64,000 nucleotides of DNA. Origin: Ananas comosus. Its lineage: Eukaryota; Streptophyta; Magnoliopsida; Poales; Bromeliaceae. Numbering within the stretch: the stretch's first letter is position 1; each line of letters starts with the position of its first letter. The stretch is taken from assembly GCF_001540865.1 (NCBI RefSeq), contig NC_033636.1, positions 7,294,434 to 7,358,433 on the forward strand, in the 5' to 3' direction. Both the position numbers and the translations under genes were made by a program. Below are positions 10,483 to 22,202 of this stretch, one piece after another. The notes under the pieces were generated by a model. The model did no database searches. It was not told where the DNA came from and worked only from the letters and a program-made list of their open reading frames with translations.

Positions 10483-11526
10483 GGGGTTGTTTGGTTGGAT
10501 GCAGTTATCAAAAATAGTATACTTGGAATTATATGTAGTTACAAATGTTGCAGTCATAATTACACCTAGTTTGTTTGGTTTTATGCAGTTGTAACTGCTA
10601 CGGTTACATTTCTTCTATTTGGTAGGCTGCAGTTGAGATTTGTATTTATAAATTCTGTCAATTTTTAGATAGAAATATGAGATTACCTCTTCTGAACATA
10701 CCATAATTATGAGATCTTTTAATTATTGATTAAGACTTTTATATCTATATATAATTTATATATTATAAAATTATATATGAATTTAATGAATTTTAAATAC
10801 AAATACATTATAAATTTAGTCAAAAAAAAATTAAGGTATTATTGAACTAGCAAATTGGAAAAAAATGCAGCGTATGAAAAAAAAAAAATTATTGAACCTT
10901 ATCATACATTATTAAATCCTAGTAGATTTCGTGATTAGGTATTCTTGAAAAAAAAATTAAAAAAAGAAGCGTATTAAAAAAANTTTTATATCTATATATA
11001 ATTTATATATTATAAAATTATGTATGAATTTAATAAATTTTAAATACAGATATATTATAAATTTGGTCAAAACAAAAATTAATGCATTATTGAACTAGCA
11101 GACTAGAAAAAAATAAAGCGCATGAAAAAAAAAATTATTGAACCCTAACAGACATTATTAAGACCGAGCAGATTTCATGAATAGGTATTTTTAGGAAAAA
11201 AAAAAAGTTAAAAAAAGAAGCGTATAAAACAAATTTATTGAACCCTAATAGATGTTATTTAAATCATAGTAGATTTCATGAATAGGTATTCTCGGAAAAA
11301 AAAAAAAAAAAAAGTTGAAAAAGGAAGCGAATGAAAAAAAAATCATCACACTTTTTTTTTTTTTTAATGAGTGAGCCAACTCCGGCCCAATTGCTGCAGT
11401 TGGACCTTCTCGTGCAGATGCAACTGCAGCCGTTGAGCCTAACTACACCAAACCAAATTAAAACTTAATAGATGCATGCATTTTCAACTACAATGTAGTT
11501 GGAGATGAATGCAACCAAACAGCCCC
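10483..11526. mobile_element. PIF/Harbinger-like MITE with internal tandem repeats
   Basis: The ends GGGGTTGTTTGGTTGGATGC and (inverted right end) GGGGCTGTTTGGTTGCATTC are flanked by TAA on both sides (10480-10482, 11527-11529), the 3-bp TSD of PIF/Harbinger. Inside are about three imperfect tandem units of roughly 250 bp; the N at 10983 lies at a unit boundary. The element has no transposase. Confidence 0.7.
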
Positions 11527-11659
11527 TAAATGTTTTTCAAAATAAAAATGAGTTTTGGGCCCCCATAACCCCTCCTGGAGATGTGGGCCATTATTGGCCG
11601 AAAGGTTTGAGCGCAGTTTAGGACAGCTAAAAGTTTCACTTACACTCTGTTTGGATCTT

Positions 11660-11990
11660 TGTTAGTTAATTCGCAAATTATTCACGAATTATTGAAAATT
11701 CGAATTAAACAATTCTTTTACGAATTTTTTTCAAAGAAAATAAATTATTCGCGAACTTTTGGGCCAGCCGAATAATTCACAAATTATTCGCGAATTATTC
11801 CCGAATTATTAAAAATCTGAATAAAAAATTTATAATTTTTATATTTAAATATAGATTATCTTATATTTTATATTTTATATCGAATCTGTTTTTTAAGCCG
11901 AATTTTTCAACGAATTTAAAAATTAGAAAATAAATTTTATGCGTATTATACCCGTACCGAATTTTGCCGAATCCGTATTAACTATGGTAC
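11660..11990. repeat. Dispersed 'aattcgcgaattattc' element, copy 1
   Basis: It starts near 'gttagttaattcgcaaatta' and ends near 'gccgaatccgtattaactat'. It shares long stretches with 37410-37735 and more weakly with 30233-30835. The sequence is full of AATTCGCGAATT-like palindromes, and its ends are short inverted repeats containing TTAGTTAATTCG. Confidence 0.5.
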
Positions 11991-11999
11991 TTTGGATAG

Positions 12000-12544
12000 A
12001 GAGAAAAGAAGAAAAAAGAAAGACGGGCGAAAAAAAAGTTATGAGAGAACAATAATATTCTTTGGTTTGAATTAAAACTTGAAACTAGAATTGAAAAAAA
12101 AAAAAAAAATTGGAGAAAAACGGAGAGAAAACGACCTTCCATAATAGTTTATCTTTTCTCTCTCCAAAAGTGGAGAAAAAATGTAGAGAAAGAATGAGAG
12201 AGTTATTTTTACTTTTTTTTTTTTCTTTCTTCAATTGGAACAAAGTGATAGAAAAGTGCAACTTTTTTCTTTTCTTTTCTTTTCTCTCACTTTCTTTTCT
12301 CTTGTTTTCTATTAAGGGGTGTTTGGTTTCGCAAAAAAGCAAGGGAAACTAATTTTTGAAAAGAAAAAGTTTTTTATTAAAATCCTTTTTTACCATTTTG
12401 TTTTCCAAATAAAAAAATGGAAAACAAAACCACTATTCTTTTATGAAATATGAACAAATTTTTTAAAAAAAAACTTTTTTCCCTTGAAATAAACGAATTA
12501 AAAATTTATTTTCAGCCAGAAAATTGGAATATTTTTTAAGAAAC

Positions 12545-12580
<36 letters not shown>
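12000..12580. repeat. Purine/pyrimidine-rich sequence with a small inverted-repeat element and (CT)n
   Basis: A/G-rich sequence at 12000-12330 is followed by an element whose left end 'gtgtttggtttcgcaaaaaa' (about 12317) is matched inverted by 'ttttaagaaaccaaac' ending at about 12549. A (CT)n microsatellite fills 12549-12580. Both strands show Lys/Phe/Ser-rich open frames of no meaning. Confidence 0.4.
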
Positions 12581-12583
<3 letters not shown>

Positions 12584-15570
12584 TAAATGAAACCTAAGTA
12601 AAAAAATTAATAAATTTCTCATATAGCAAAAAGTGTTTTTATCAACTATAATAGCAGTTAACTCAAGCTAATCAATATTTTAAACACTGGAGTACTTTAA
12701 AGCAATTATTAAGTTTTGAACAATTTATCAGGTATTGGACTTCCCCCAGCTTATTTATCAAAAAAAAAAAAGAAAAAAAGAAAAAAAGGTTTTAACTAAC
12801 TTAAAAAAGTGTAGGGGCTTTGTCTAGATCTTTTGATAAAAGCTTGTAATGTGGAAGGGTTTTGGTACAACAGGAATTAAAGTCTTAGAGAGGACCACAT
12901 ACATCAATAATTTGTACCTTTTTGTTGCAACAAATATCCTGCATCCAAACTATGAAGCTCCACCACAAGTTTAGTTAGTACACAAATCAACAACAAAGCA
13001 CAAAATGTTGCTTTCTAAATTGAATGCCACTCCTTGCTTTGCTAGTGTAAAATGTAGTTTTGCCCCATTTCTTATTAAATTGATCTTTTGAGTAATACTG
13101 TATTAGCAATGTTAAGGGAATCGAATTGGACCGGCACGTTCAGCCAAGTTAATCGAAAACTAGTTTGATATCCATATCCAATAACCAAGTGGCCCTGAAC
13201 CGGTTAATTTGGATTTGGTTTTCTTTTTTAACCTGTTTGAATTATTCCAAAAAATAAAATGCAAACACCTTCAATATTTAATTGGTAACACTTAGGAAGA
13301 TGGTTACACAATCGTTAGTAATCAGTGTAAGAACACATATGAAACTTGAATTGACCTGTGGCGTAATTTTTGTTATAACTTTTTTATAGTAGAAACTAAA
13401 TCCAAGCGTTCGACAGTGAAACAGCATAGAATAGACAACTTAACAACTGGATATAGCTGAGATTTGCTTCTTGTATCTAAAAGCAAAAGTTTTATTTTGA
13501 AACTATCATTTTTATCAACAGTGAAAAGCTCTTGGAGTCTTTTAAAACAACTCACATTAGAATAATACTTGTGCAGGATCAAACATCCCCCTATATATGA
13601 AAGAGAAAAAGGCAACATATGTAATATATCAAGCTCACCAAATAATTGATGGCTTCTATCAACAACTAGTGTTTTAGATTCTCTACTGTGTTTCACAGAT
13701 AATGTAATGCCCAGCTGGATCTCCTATCACTTTCTCTGAATAAAGAGAGAGTGAGAGAGAAAAAAAAAAAAAAAAAAGGTGGTGATTCCCATTGAGGAAG
13801 CTCCCACCAAGGTTCCTCAACCTAAAGCAGTATTTCTTTTTACTATTTTGAGAGAAAGCCAATATGTGGAAAAGCAAAAAATAGTATATGCAAAAGGGAG
13901 CCAATTGAAGCACATAGAAGGAAACAAGTAGCATTAGAAAATAAGAGACAAATTAATCACTGATAATAAAGTGTTAAAGATGTAGGCCACTTTGAAATAG
14001 CCACTGAACTTCTTCTTCTTCTTCTTTTTTATAATTTAATTGGCTTTTTCTTAAGTTTTATATATATTTTTTATTTTAGTTGTTTTGGTTATTTGAATGG
14101 AGAGATTTTACTAAAATTAATAGCTCCATTTATTTAATATTGGTCATTAATTACTAACAAAAAAAAATAAAACTATAAACTTTTAAAGGACAACTGATTA
14201 TTTCAGCAAAATCTCTAATTCAATTGACTGATATAGCTCAAATTCAAACAAATGGAAATTGGCGGTACTAGATATAATAATGAAAGAAAAAAATAATATT
14301 CGTATATCTATTTTAAATGGCCCTGTAGTTGAAGGGGTGCATTTTTTTAACTACAATATAGAAAATCATCCTATAAATACATTTTCTTATTTACTTTTTC
14401 CTTCTAACTTTCAGAAAAATACATCTTGCACCTTTAAAATTTCAGAAATGCTTTCAATTATTCTTACTTATTCTATAAAAAAGTATAATTTTAAGTATAT
14501 TTTCATTATTTTTAAGAATATTTTTGATTAAATTATAAAAAATAAATAGAATAGTGACGAAACCTAGATGGATGGGGACTAAATAAATCAATCAATTTGA
14601 AATTTTAAGAGTGTAAAAATATAATTTTTTAAAGTGAAAAAAAGGAAAATATAGATATTTACAGGAATTTTTTTTTATAGTGTAATTTATTTTTTTAACC
14701 AAATAAAACAACACAGTAAAAAAAAAAAAAAGAAAAAAAGAAGAAAAAAAGAAAAAAAGAAGAAGCAACTTTACTTATTTTCCTTCAATTATGTCACTGT
14801 TCAAACAGGATCTTTGGCTAGTGAGCTAACAGTAGAAAGTGGGTGCCAAGTTGGCAATGTGATGTGCCACTATGCAGTGAAAGAGACCCATCCTAAGCAT
14901 CTTCAAATGGGATGGAGATGTGCAACCATGGAGCCATGATGATAAGTTACCTTTTTTTCTGCAACTCTTTGCTGTCTCAGGAAGCTGAAGCATCAACTCA
15001 AAAAGGGTCTTAAGCAGCATCAGGCACAAAACATAATATGACTGAGAAGGGAATGGAAAGACACCCACCATTCATTCCCAAATTAGAGAGTAGTAGAGCT
15101 ACCACTACTAATAACAACAGCTGCTGCAAAAGTGCCTGGCTTTTTTAAGTGGATTTTTCTCCATTATTCTCTTCTGCATTGCCCATTCTTGGTAGAGAGC
15201 TTTTATTGCTTCTATTTTGCCCTGGACATGCATGACATGTCCACAAGGAATCTGTTCCTACATTTATAACCAATCTTGAAGTGACTTAAAGCTAGAATCT
15301 ATGTATCTTCCAGTTCCTCTACCATACAAGTAAAGAAAAAAGAGCAAGAAACTAAATACTTTTTCAGCTAAAGTACTGGAAGGTTAAAATGAGCTTTTTA
15401 TCATGTATATATATATATATATGCATCTATTTTGTACTTTAATGTTATTGAATAAAAAATAAAATAAAACAAGAGATAATTGTCTAGGTATTCCTAAAAA
15501 GTTATAAAGTTTCATATATATTTATCCGTTGTTTCAAATATACTCTTGAAAAGTTTCTCCGTTGTCCTTG

Positions 15571-15606
<36 letters not shown>

Positions 15607-15872
15607 CACCCCTACTTTGAGAATTTACTTAAAAAGTCTTTAGAATTTTAGATAAATATAAAAGTCGGAAAGCCTTTTATATATATATATATATATATAT
15701 GAACATCTTAAATTACTCAAATAACAGTTCTACAGAAAAACCAAATAAAGTTAACATTATGTTAACCCTCAATAGCTACATAGACATTTGCAACAACTAA
15801 CACAGCAAAAGAGAGAGAGAAGAGAAAACAAAAAAAAAAAAAAACATGAGATGAACAATCCACCTTAGAAAA
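12581..15872. other. Intergenic region downstream of the TCP gene
   Basis: No gene can be supported. The stretch 12830-13960 and 14790-15330 has mixed composition without repeat ends and could be old non-coding or regulatory sequence. The minus-strand open frames at 13373-13696 and 14826-15071 show no domain. (TA)n microsatellites lie at 15403-15422, 15574-15602 and 15680-15701. A partial copy of the 'ggggcaattg' family lies at about 15470-15670. Confidence 0.3.
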
Positions 15873-15948
15873 TTAACCTAAGAACAAATTTAAAAGGTTA
15901 AACACATTACAATGGCCTTTTAGCCATGAGAGAGTGGCCATCACCTGC

Positions 15949-16882
15949 TTATTGGTGAGCATCAGAAGCGAGCTTCTCCCGAAAGCTGCCGCCGCCGCCG
16001 TCGCCGCGAATTTGCGTGGGTACGCGGAACCCCGCGAATGCGGCCGCCGCCTCCTCCGACGGTTCGTGGGCGGGTCCCGGGCCGAACCAGCAGGTGCGAA
16101 TGGAGGACGGATCACTGGACTGAAGGGAATCCCTACGAGCAAAGTCGAACATGTAATCTCCGCCGCCGCCGCCGCTGCCGCCGCCGCTGTTGTGAGAGTG
16201 GTGGAAATTCGGCGCTTGCAGAGAGTGGAGGGAGAGATGGAGATTCTGGTCGTGGGCAGTCTGGCTGCTGCTGCTGCTGCGAGAGAGGAGGTCGGGCGGG
16301 TAATTCTGGTAGATGTTGGAGTTGGAGCACGGAGGAGGAGTGGCGGCAGCAATTCCGATCGGGAAGAAGGCTTTGATGGTGTCGGCGATGGCGTCGGCGT
16401 CGAGGGAGTGGTGGTGGTGGTGGTGCTGCTGCAGGAGGGCGATGGCGAAGTCGTCGGAATTAGCGGCGGCAGGCGGGAGCGGCGGCGCGGGGTGGGGGAG
16501 AGGAGGGATGGGTGCTGGTGCGGGCGCGTGTCCGGCGGGTACGGGGAGGCGGAGGAGGAGGAGACTCCGTCGATGGCGGGCTGGGCGTTCTTGAGCAGCC
16601 AGTCGAGCGGTCCTTCTGGGGCGGTCGGTCGAAGCCGAGGCGGTCCTGCCACGTCGTAGAACTGGATGGCGGTGTGGCGGCGACAGCCGACGCGGCGGTC
16701 GCGGAGGCCGCGCGCCGTGCAGACTTTGCTGTGCCGGTCCTCCGCCCGCCGCCGGCCGCACATGTGCGCCCCCTGCCCGCCCCCTCTACCCCATCCCCAC
16801 CCCCGCGCGCCGCCGCGCCGCCGCGACGACGGAGATACTGCTGCTGCTGCTGGTAGTAGTAGTGGTCGCTTCTCTCTTCCAT
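15949..16882 (-). CDS. CIN-class (TCP2/TCP4-like) TCP transcription factor, frame broken
   Basis: On the minus strand the pieces of a class II TCP protein appear in the right order but in changing frames. They are MEERSDHYYYQQQQQ (start ATG 16882-16880), the basic region DRHSKVCTARGLRDRRV, then HTAIQFYDV, then QDRLGFDRP (one extra base near 16648-16651), then LDWLLKNAQPAID. A C-terminal part open to the stop at 15949 has IYQNYPPDLLSRSSSSSQ, HDQNLHLSLHSLQ and GFRVPTQIRG, all typical of CIN TCPs that limit leaf cell proliferation. At RVGCRRHT two compensating shifts replace the expected RVRLSAHT. At least four net frame changes are needed. Conserved motifs and the miR319 site survive, so base errors in this GC-rich stretch are as likely as true decay. 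It is intronless, as usual. Identification is strong; functionality is unknown. Confidence 0.8.
16115..16135 (-). promoter_or_regulatory. miR319 target site in the TCP mRNA
   Basis: On the coding strand the site ends CCCTTCAGTCCAG. Thirteen consecutive bases (TCCCTTCAGTCCA) are perfectly complementary to the 5' half of miR319, including the cleavage position; the 3' half pairs only partly. It encodes RDSLQSS, at the same place in the C-terminal region as in CIN TCPs (TCP2/3/4/10/24 type) that miR319 is known to cleave. This supports both the class and the orientation of the gene. Confidence 0.75.
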
Positions 16883-17204
16883 CCAACGAAGTAAAAATTT
16901 CGACGCTGAACAAGACGACGAGTCGGAGAAAAAAAAAAAAAAGAAAGAAAACAAAAAAACTACTACTACATAAAATTAAACTTTACATGGGGGAAGAAGG
17001 AGGAGGAAAAAAAAGAGAGAGGGAGGGATGCTGGGATGGGAGCAGGCGGCGCAGACAGACAAGAGTCAGAACTCAGAGGGCAGAGATTTTGGTGTGCTCT
17101 CCGGCTGCTGTTTGGCCTTCCCCACACACCTCAATAATTTAAAGGGCATATGCTATGCGCACCCAAGAAATGACATCTTTTTATAAAAAAAAAAAAGACT
17201 TAAG
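16883..17204 (-). promoter_or_regulatory. 5' flank of the TCP gene
   Basis: Upstream of the ATG on the minus strand lies A/T- and pyrimidine-rich leader sequence, with an in-frame but unlikely upstream ATG at 16954. No clear TATA box position can be fixed. The flank ends at the inverted-repeat element starting about 17205. Confidence 0.3.
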
Positions 17205-17670
17205 CCATGTTTATGCATGCATAGTTAAAAAATTCTATAAAATTTTTATATAAAAAAAATCTCACAGTTTCATTTCTAATCTGTTTGGATATATTTATCG
17301 TACAATTTTACAGAACTTATAACAATTTGAAGTTAAAATTTAAAATTTAAATTAAAGTTAAATTTAAAAAATTAAAATTAAAATTTAAAATTTTAAAATT
17401 TGAAATCGAAAGTCTAGGTTGAAATTTAAAATTTCATGTTGAAATTTTAAATTTAGAATTAAATACATCTTTTGGGTAGGGGAGCCCAAAAATTAATGGT
17501 GAAAATTTTTTTTTCCTTTGGTTAGAATGGATCTATTGTAGTTTTAGCGGGAGTATAGTACTATAACTATGCTCCAAAAAATTTTTTTTTTTTCTCGAAA
17601 TGATTTATAAGATAATTTTTCTACCAGCGTAATATAGTTTAATTATAGAGGCATCCAAACAAGATCTTAA
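17205..17670. repeat. Inverted-repeat MITE upstream of TCP
   Basis: The left end 'cttaagccatgtttatgcat' has a loose inverted match at the right end ('gaggcatccaaacaagatct'). The interior is very rich in 'aaatttaaaatt' words. Its class is unclear. Confidence 0.35.
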
Positions 17671-17841
17671 CTATTCTATACTTTTGTTTTTGTTTCATCG
17701 GAAAAGTTTACTGTCAATTTTGAAAATCACAGATCGAGTAGTATACTGTTTAACAATAAGTACTTTTAAGTTGGTTCAAAATTTCAATTTGTCATCATCT
17801 TTTATATATATATATATATATATATAGTTTCACTTTTCTTT

Positions 17842-18005
17842 TCTTTTCTTTTTTTTTTTATTTTGAGAGATAGTAGCACGCTACCCGCTTCGTTTATTTT
17901 ATTTAGAAATAAACTTAGCTGGAAATGTGAATCAACTAGGGTTCGAATTTGGGTTTCGGGTACCAATCACCAAGTCCTTTGCCACTTGCTCTAGGGACGG
18001 TCCGT
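17842..18005 (-). mobile_element. tRNA-derived SINE, complete, with 17-bp TSD
   Basis: Read on the minus strand it has a box-A-like 'agtggcaaaggacttggtga', a box-B-like GTTCGAACCC-type word within 'caaattcgaaccctagttga', and a 3' end that becomes A-rich. The 17 bases 'tagtttcacttttcttt' occur at 17825-17841 and again at 18006-18022, the TSD expected of LINE-driven integration. It is the same family as 18565-18757. Confidence 0.8.
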
Positions 18006-18022
18006 TAGTTTCACTTTTCTTT

Positions 18023-18548
18023 CGGTATAAACACTTGCTTATAAATATAGTATGATTTACAAACTGCAAGATCTATATATATAGTACTTTACTATTTTGT
18101 TAAGTAACGGTACATCTTTGTGATGGAAACAAAAGTAAATCCACGGATCCAAACAAATTAAGGAATGATAAAGTAAAATATGGTTGAACTACAATTATTG
18201 GTGTATTAGTATGGATAATATAAAGCATGCATTAATTATTGACGTATTTATATGTAAAGAAACCATATATGATACAAAAAATTATAATTTATTTGTTCAC
18301 CACTTTAGAATAAAAGTTGGTCAATATATTAATTATCTAGAGAATCTTTTGTGAGGATTGAAAGCATATCTATTTATTAGATTAGGTGCTTTTAACCGAA
18401 CAATTTTAAGGAATTAAATGAAAACTCTCTCGATGATGTGTCTCTTTGTGTGAAACTACTACGACACCACGTGATCCCAGATGCATTGGGGCCAAAAGTC
18501 AGACTCACATGTATGATTACATCATTATTGTCACAATGAAGTGTATCT
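18023..18548. other. Short intergenic stretch, nothing recognised
   Basis: AT-rich sequence between two SINE copies. No open frame or repeat ends could be supported. Confidence 0.3.
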
Positions 18549-18564
18549 TTGCTTCCGAAATGTT

Positions 18565-18588
18565 TTTTTTTTTTTTTTTTTTTTTTTT

Positions 18589-18622
<34 letters not shown>

Positions 18623-18757
18623 GTAGCGCGCTACGCGCTTCGTTTTATTTCATTTAGAAATAAATTTAGCTGAAAATATGAATCAACTAGGATTCGAACT
18701 TGGGACTCGGATACCAACCACCAAGTCCTTTGCCACTTACTCTAGGGACGGTCAGTT
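18565..18757 (-). mobile_element. tRNA-derived SINE, complete, with 16-bp TSD
   Basis: On the minus strand it has box A ('agtggcaaaggacttggtgg'), box B ('gttcgaatcctag'), a tail segment 'gcgcgtagcgcgctacctat', a (CT)n run, and a long poly-A (poly-T on the plus strand near 18565-18591). Flanking repeats 'ttgcttccgaaatgtt' (18549-18564) and 'ttgcttccaaaatgtt' (18758-18773) differ at one base. It is a young-looking copy of the family at 17842-18005. Confidence 0.85.
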
Positions 18758-18789
18758 TTGCTTCCAAAATGTTATTGGAGAAACTCTCA

Positions 18790-21700
18790 GGCCCCAGTCC
18801 AGGGGATAAGCGGCGATAACGAAAGTTATCCCCGCTATTCCGTCAAACGGGATGATTTTTTACCGGAATATTTTATCTCGATCAAATTTTGCTATTTCCG
18901 GTTACTCCAGAATAACAAGGAATTTGCTATTCCACCATTTTGGTGGAATAGTGCTATTACAATGCTTAATTTCAAACTTAATTAAAATTATAAATTGAAT
19001 TAAAACTAAATTATATAAATATAATATGTTATATATTATAATATATTAAAATTATTAATTGTACTATATTAATACATATTATTTATATTTAAATATTATA
19101 ATAAATTTTATAATAAATTATATTTAAATATTATAATAAATTCTTTTTATTAATTTAAGTTTAAGTAGAATTTTAAAAAAAATTTATAAATTTATTATAA
19201 TAAATTATTTTTAGTTTAAATTGTTCCCACCCTATTCTTATTTTAAATTTTAAAATTTTAAAAATTTAAATTTTAAAAATTTATAATTTGTAATCTCAAA
19301 ATTAAAATTTATAATTTTAAATTCAAAATTTTAAATTTAAATTTTGATATTTTAAATTTTTGAAATTTAAAATTTGATATTTTGTATTTTTCAAATTTAA
19401 ATTTGATCTTAAATTTAAAGTTTGAAATTTAAAATTTAAAATTTTGAATTTAAATTTTGTAATTTTAAATTTCAAATTTTAATTTCAAATTTTGAAATTT
19501 CAAAGCTAAAATTTTAAATTTCAAAATATAAATTTAAAAATTTAAAAATTTAAATTCAAATATAATAACAGGATAATATTATTATTTTTTATTTATAAAA
19601 ACTTACTACCTGTAGTGTTTCTAAGCTTCGGATAGGATTGGCTTCAGTGTTAGTGACTGGTCGACACATCTGGAGAGTGTCGGATTGAGTCAAAGTTGTT
19701 TCTGCGCGAAATGGATACAGAAATGGATTCGTCACACTCAAATAAGCAAAACTGAAGTTTTGCCAGATTTGTGCACTCAGAACTGGTCTAGGGTCGCCCA
19801 AAAGTTGAGTGCAGATTTGATCAGAACTGGAAGCCAATTCGGGTCCATGTTTCGGGCGCCCGGAAGTAGGTCCGAAAATTACACGTCGTGAGTATCGTTT
19901 GCGCTGACACGTGGCTGGTGGTAGGTGAGGTCTGCCGGAGCCGTTTACGGGCGCAGCACACCGCGGGCGGAGGAATCGAAGGGGAGCATTTGTGCAGGCT
20001 GGAAGTTCTGGGCGCCTAGAACTAGGTTTAGGGTGCCCAGATCTCGGATTTTCTGCAAGGACATCATATTACAACAATTGTTCATGAAGGTTATCTGACC
20101 ACTCCAACACCCTATAAATATCTGGTATACGCCCCTTTGCTGCTTTTTTCCTCCTTTCTTCACAGAGAAGTTCATTTTAGCATCTTAAACCCTCGGATTG
20201 CCTCAAATTGCATCAAACTTTCATTGATTCAGCTTAGTAGATGCTGATCCTGCAGTTTTCCAGCGACGACCTTTGGTGTTTTGGCTCGTGTGCAACGTAG
20301 GAAGGTCGGATCGCTGTAAAACTTGGTTTGCTGGATTCCAGACTTCCAGAGGAATCCACGAAGCCCAGAATTGCAGATTTCGGTTGATGTTAGCTTGGTC
20401 GAACTGAGATTTTTCTGAACTACTGTTGACTTTGAGCTGAAAATGAGATTTTTGAGCTTTTCTTGATGCGATCTTTGGAAGCAGGGGAAGTTTGGTCCTG
20501 AGCCTGATATCTTTGTGTAGTCTACTGGATTTGAGACCATCCTCACCAGATTTGGATGTGATTAGGTGAGTTTTGAGATTGAGATTGAGCTAAATTAGCT
20601 TAAGTGCTGAAATTAGTGTAAAGTGATGGTTTTTGTGATTTTTGATGTTCAATCTTAGATTGTGGACGCTCGCGGGCTGAGAGCAGGTGCGGCTAGTTCC
20701 GACAGGGTGTCCCGCAGCTGAGTGACCTTCTTGCTGTCAGGAAATTGCTCTCGAGGTGGGTTTTCATCGGTGTTACTCCTAAGCCCGTATTAGTCGACAT
20801 GTGTGATTTCAGCTTTTGGTAGATCATGTGTTAGCTCAATTTCTTTGATTAGATCATGTATAAAATCAAAATTGAGAGCATGATTAATAATTCGATAAAT
20901 ATGCATATTGGACTTGGAATTGGACTTAGGAGAAAACCCGTGTTTTGACCCGTTATATGATTCTACTACCTGATTTAACTTTAGGAGCTGTGGTTTGATT
21001 GTATCACCGCTGTTTCAGCGCGGTGGATATCCGAGATAGTTTAGAATGCATTTACGCTCATTCTGCGACACCGAGCTTATTTTTATAGCAGAGTCTAGGC
21101 TGTTTCGGGTTGTCGGGTGCCGTCAGGGTGGACGGTGGACCCAGATTCTTATTTTTGGTCTCAGATTATGCCGAGGGCACGTGGATTTGGCTTCTAGACC
21201 TGTTTTGACCCTAGCTATTTGACTTTGGCTTGTTAGAGCTTGATTGAGTTTGACAGAGATACGCTGCATACTCGGTTGGGTAGCTCCCACGAGTGCCACT
21301 CCGGAGGCGGGCACTGTGCTTTTGCGTTGGTGTCGTTCGTGCAAGTTGGACTTACTCTCTACGGATTTGTTAGTGTGGAGGTAGCTGATTAGTTGCAACC
21401 TGGCGGGACGGGTGTGTTCACAGCCCCAAGGACGGGTATGATTACAGTCCCTATTCAAGATTGGGTTTGAGTTGATACTGTTCTACAGTTGGTTAGATTA
21501 GAGCATGATAGTATAGAGGCAGATAGCTCTAGATATGTTCCAACTTTCCTTACTATTTCTTGCTTACCCCTGTAGACTTAGTGGGTGGACCGATGAGTTT
21601 GAGGGCGGTACCCACTGAGGACTACTTATTTTTACAGTAGTTCTCACGCCCAGTTGTTACCATTGTTTTGCAGAGCCATCGTCTTCGACTGCTGCTGTCG

Positions 21701-22202
21701 CTGATATTGATCGTGGCAAGGGCGTCGCGAGTCAGAGCCCTTCTAGTCGAGCTGCTGAGCTAGTGGAGAACCGCTGCAGGTAGTGTAGTTTTGGTTTATA
21801 CATACAGATGTTGTACTCTCGCCAGTGCGAGTGCTTTTGTATCTTGGATCTTATGTATGTATAGAACCACAGTTTATATTTATGGTTTATTTTCTCCTAG
21901 CTGCTCTATACTACTGTCTGTAGTATTGTATGATTACAGGTACTTTTACTTTTCGCTTCGTATACAGAGGAAATATCTATGTATACGGCGGGTCTGTTAG
22001 CGAGCCCGGGAAAACGAGTAATCCGGGGCGTGACACTACCCTTCTTATTCCATCTTACCTAACCAAACGCTATTTCTTTTTATTTCCAGAAATAACTCAA
22101 TTTTCATCCAAACGCAAAATTGATCTAATCACCGCTTATACCTCAATTTACATCTATATTTGGAATAGCTACTTTTTGCTTATCCCCGAACCAAACGATA
22201 CC
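18790..22202. mobile_element. TIR element split by a solo LTR
   Basis: The left end ('ccaggggataagcggcgata') and the inverted right end ('ttcggggataagcaaaaagt', preceded by 'atcgtttgg') share GGGGATAAG and the following 'gctattcc' layout. The 2.4-kb LTR at 19611-22035 lies between them, so the element was the target of that insertion. Its AT-rich interior is made of 'aaatttaaaattt' words. The class (Harbinger- or hAT-like) is uncertain and the outer TSD was not fixed. Confidence 0.4.
19611..22035 (+). mobile_element. Solo LTR, about 2.4 kb, TSD CTACC
   Basis: It begins TGTAGTG and ends GTGACA, and CTACC stands immediately outside both ends (19606-19610, 22036-22040). A TATA box (CTATAAATA, 20112-20120) stands about 500 bp in, matching a U3/R border. 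No gag-pol, primer-binding site or second LTR adjoins, so this is what remains after LTR-LTR recombination. The length and 'cggggcgtgaca' end suggest a Ty3/gypsy-type LTR; that class call is inference. It contains short GGGCGCCC-type words around 19850-20040. Confidence 0.8.

Noticed and set aside
14826..15071. Minus-strand frame and possible miRNA precursor at 14800-15100
   Set aside because: I found no foldback of adequate length and no known miRNA sequence, and the frame has no motif.
18565..18757. Box A/B sequence as a functional tRNA gene
   Set aside because: There is no acceptor-stem pairing or anticodon arm. A long poly-A and flanking duplications mark it as a SINE.
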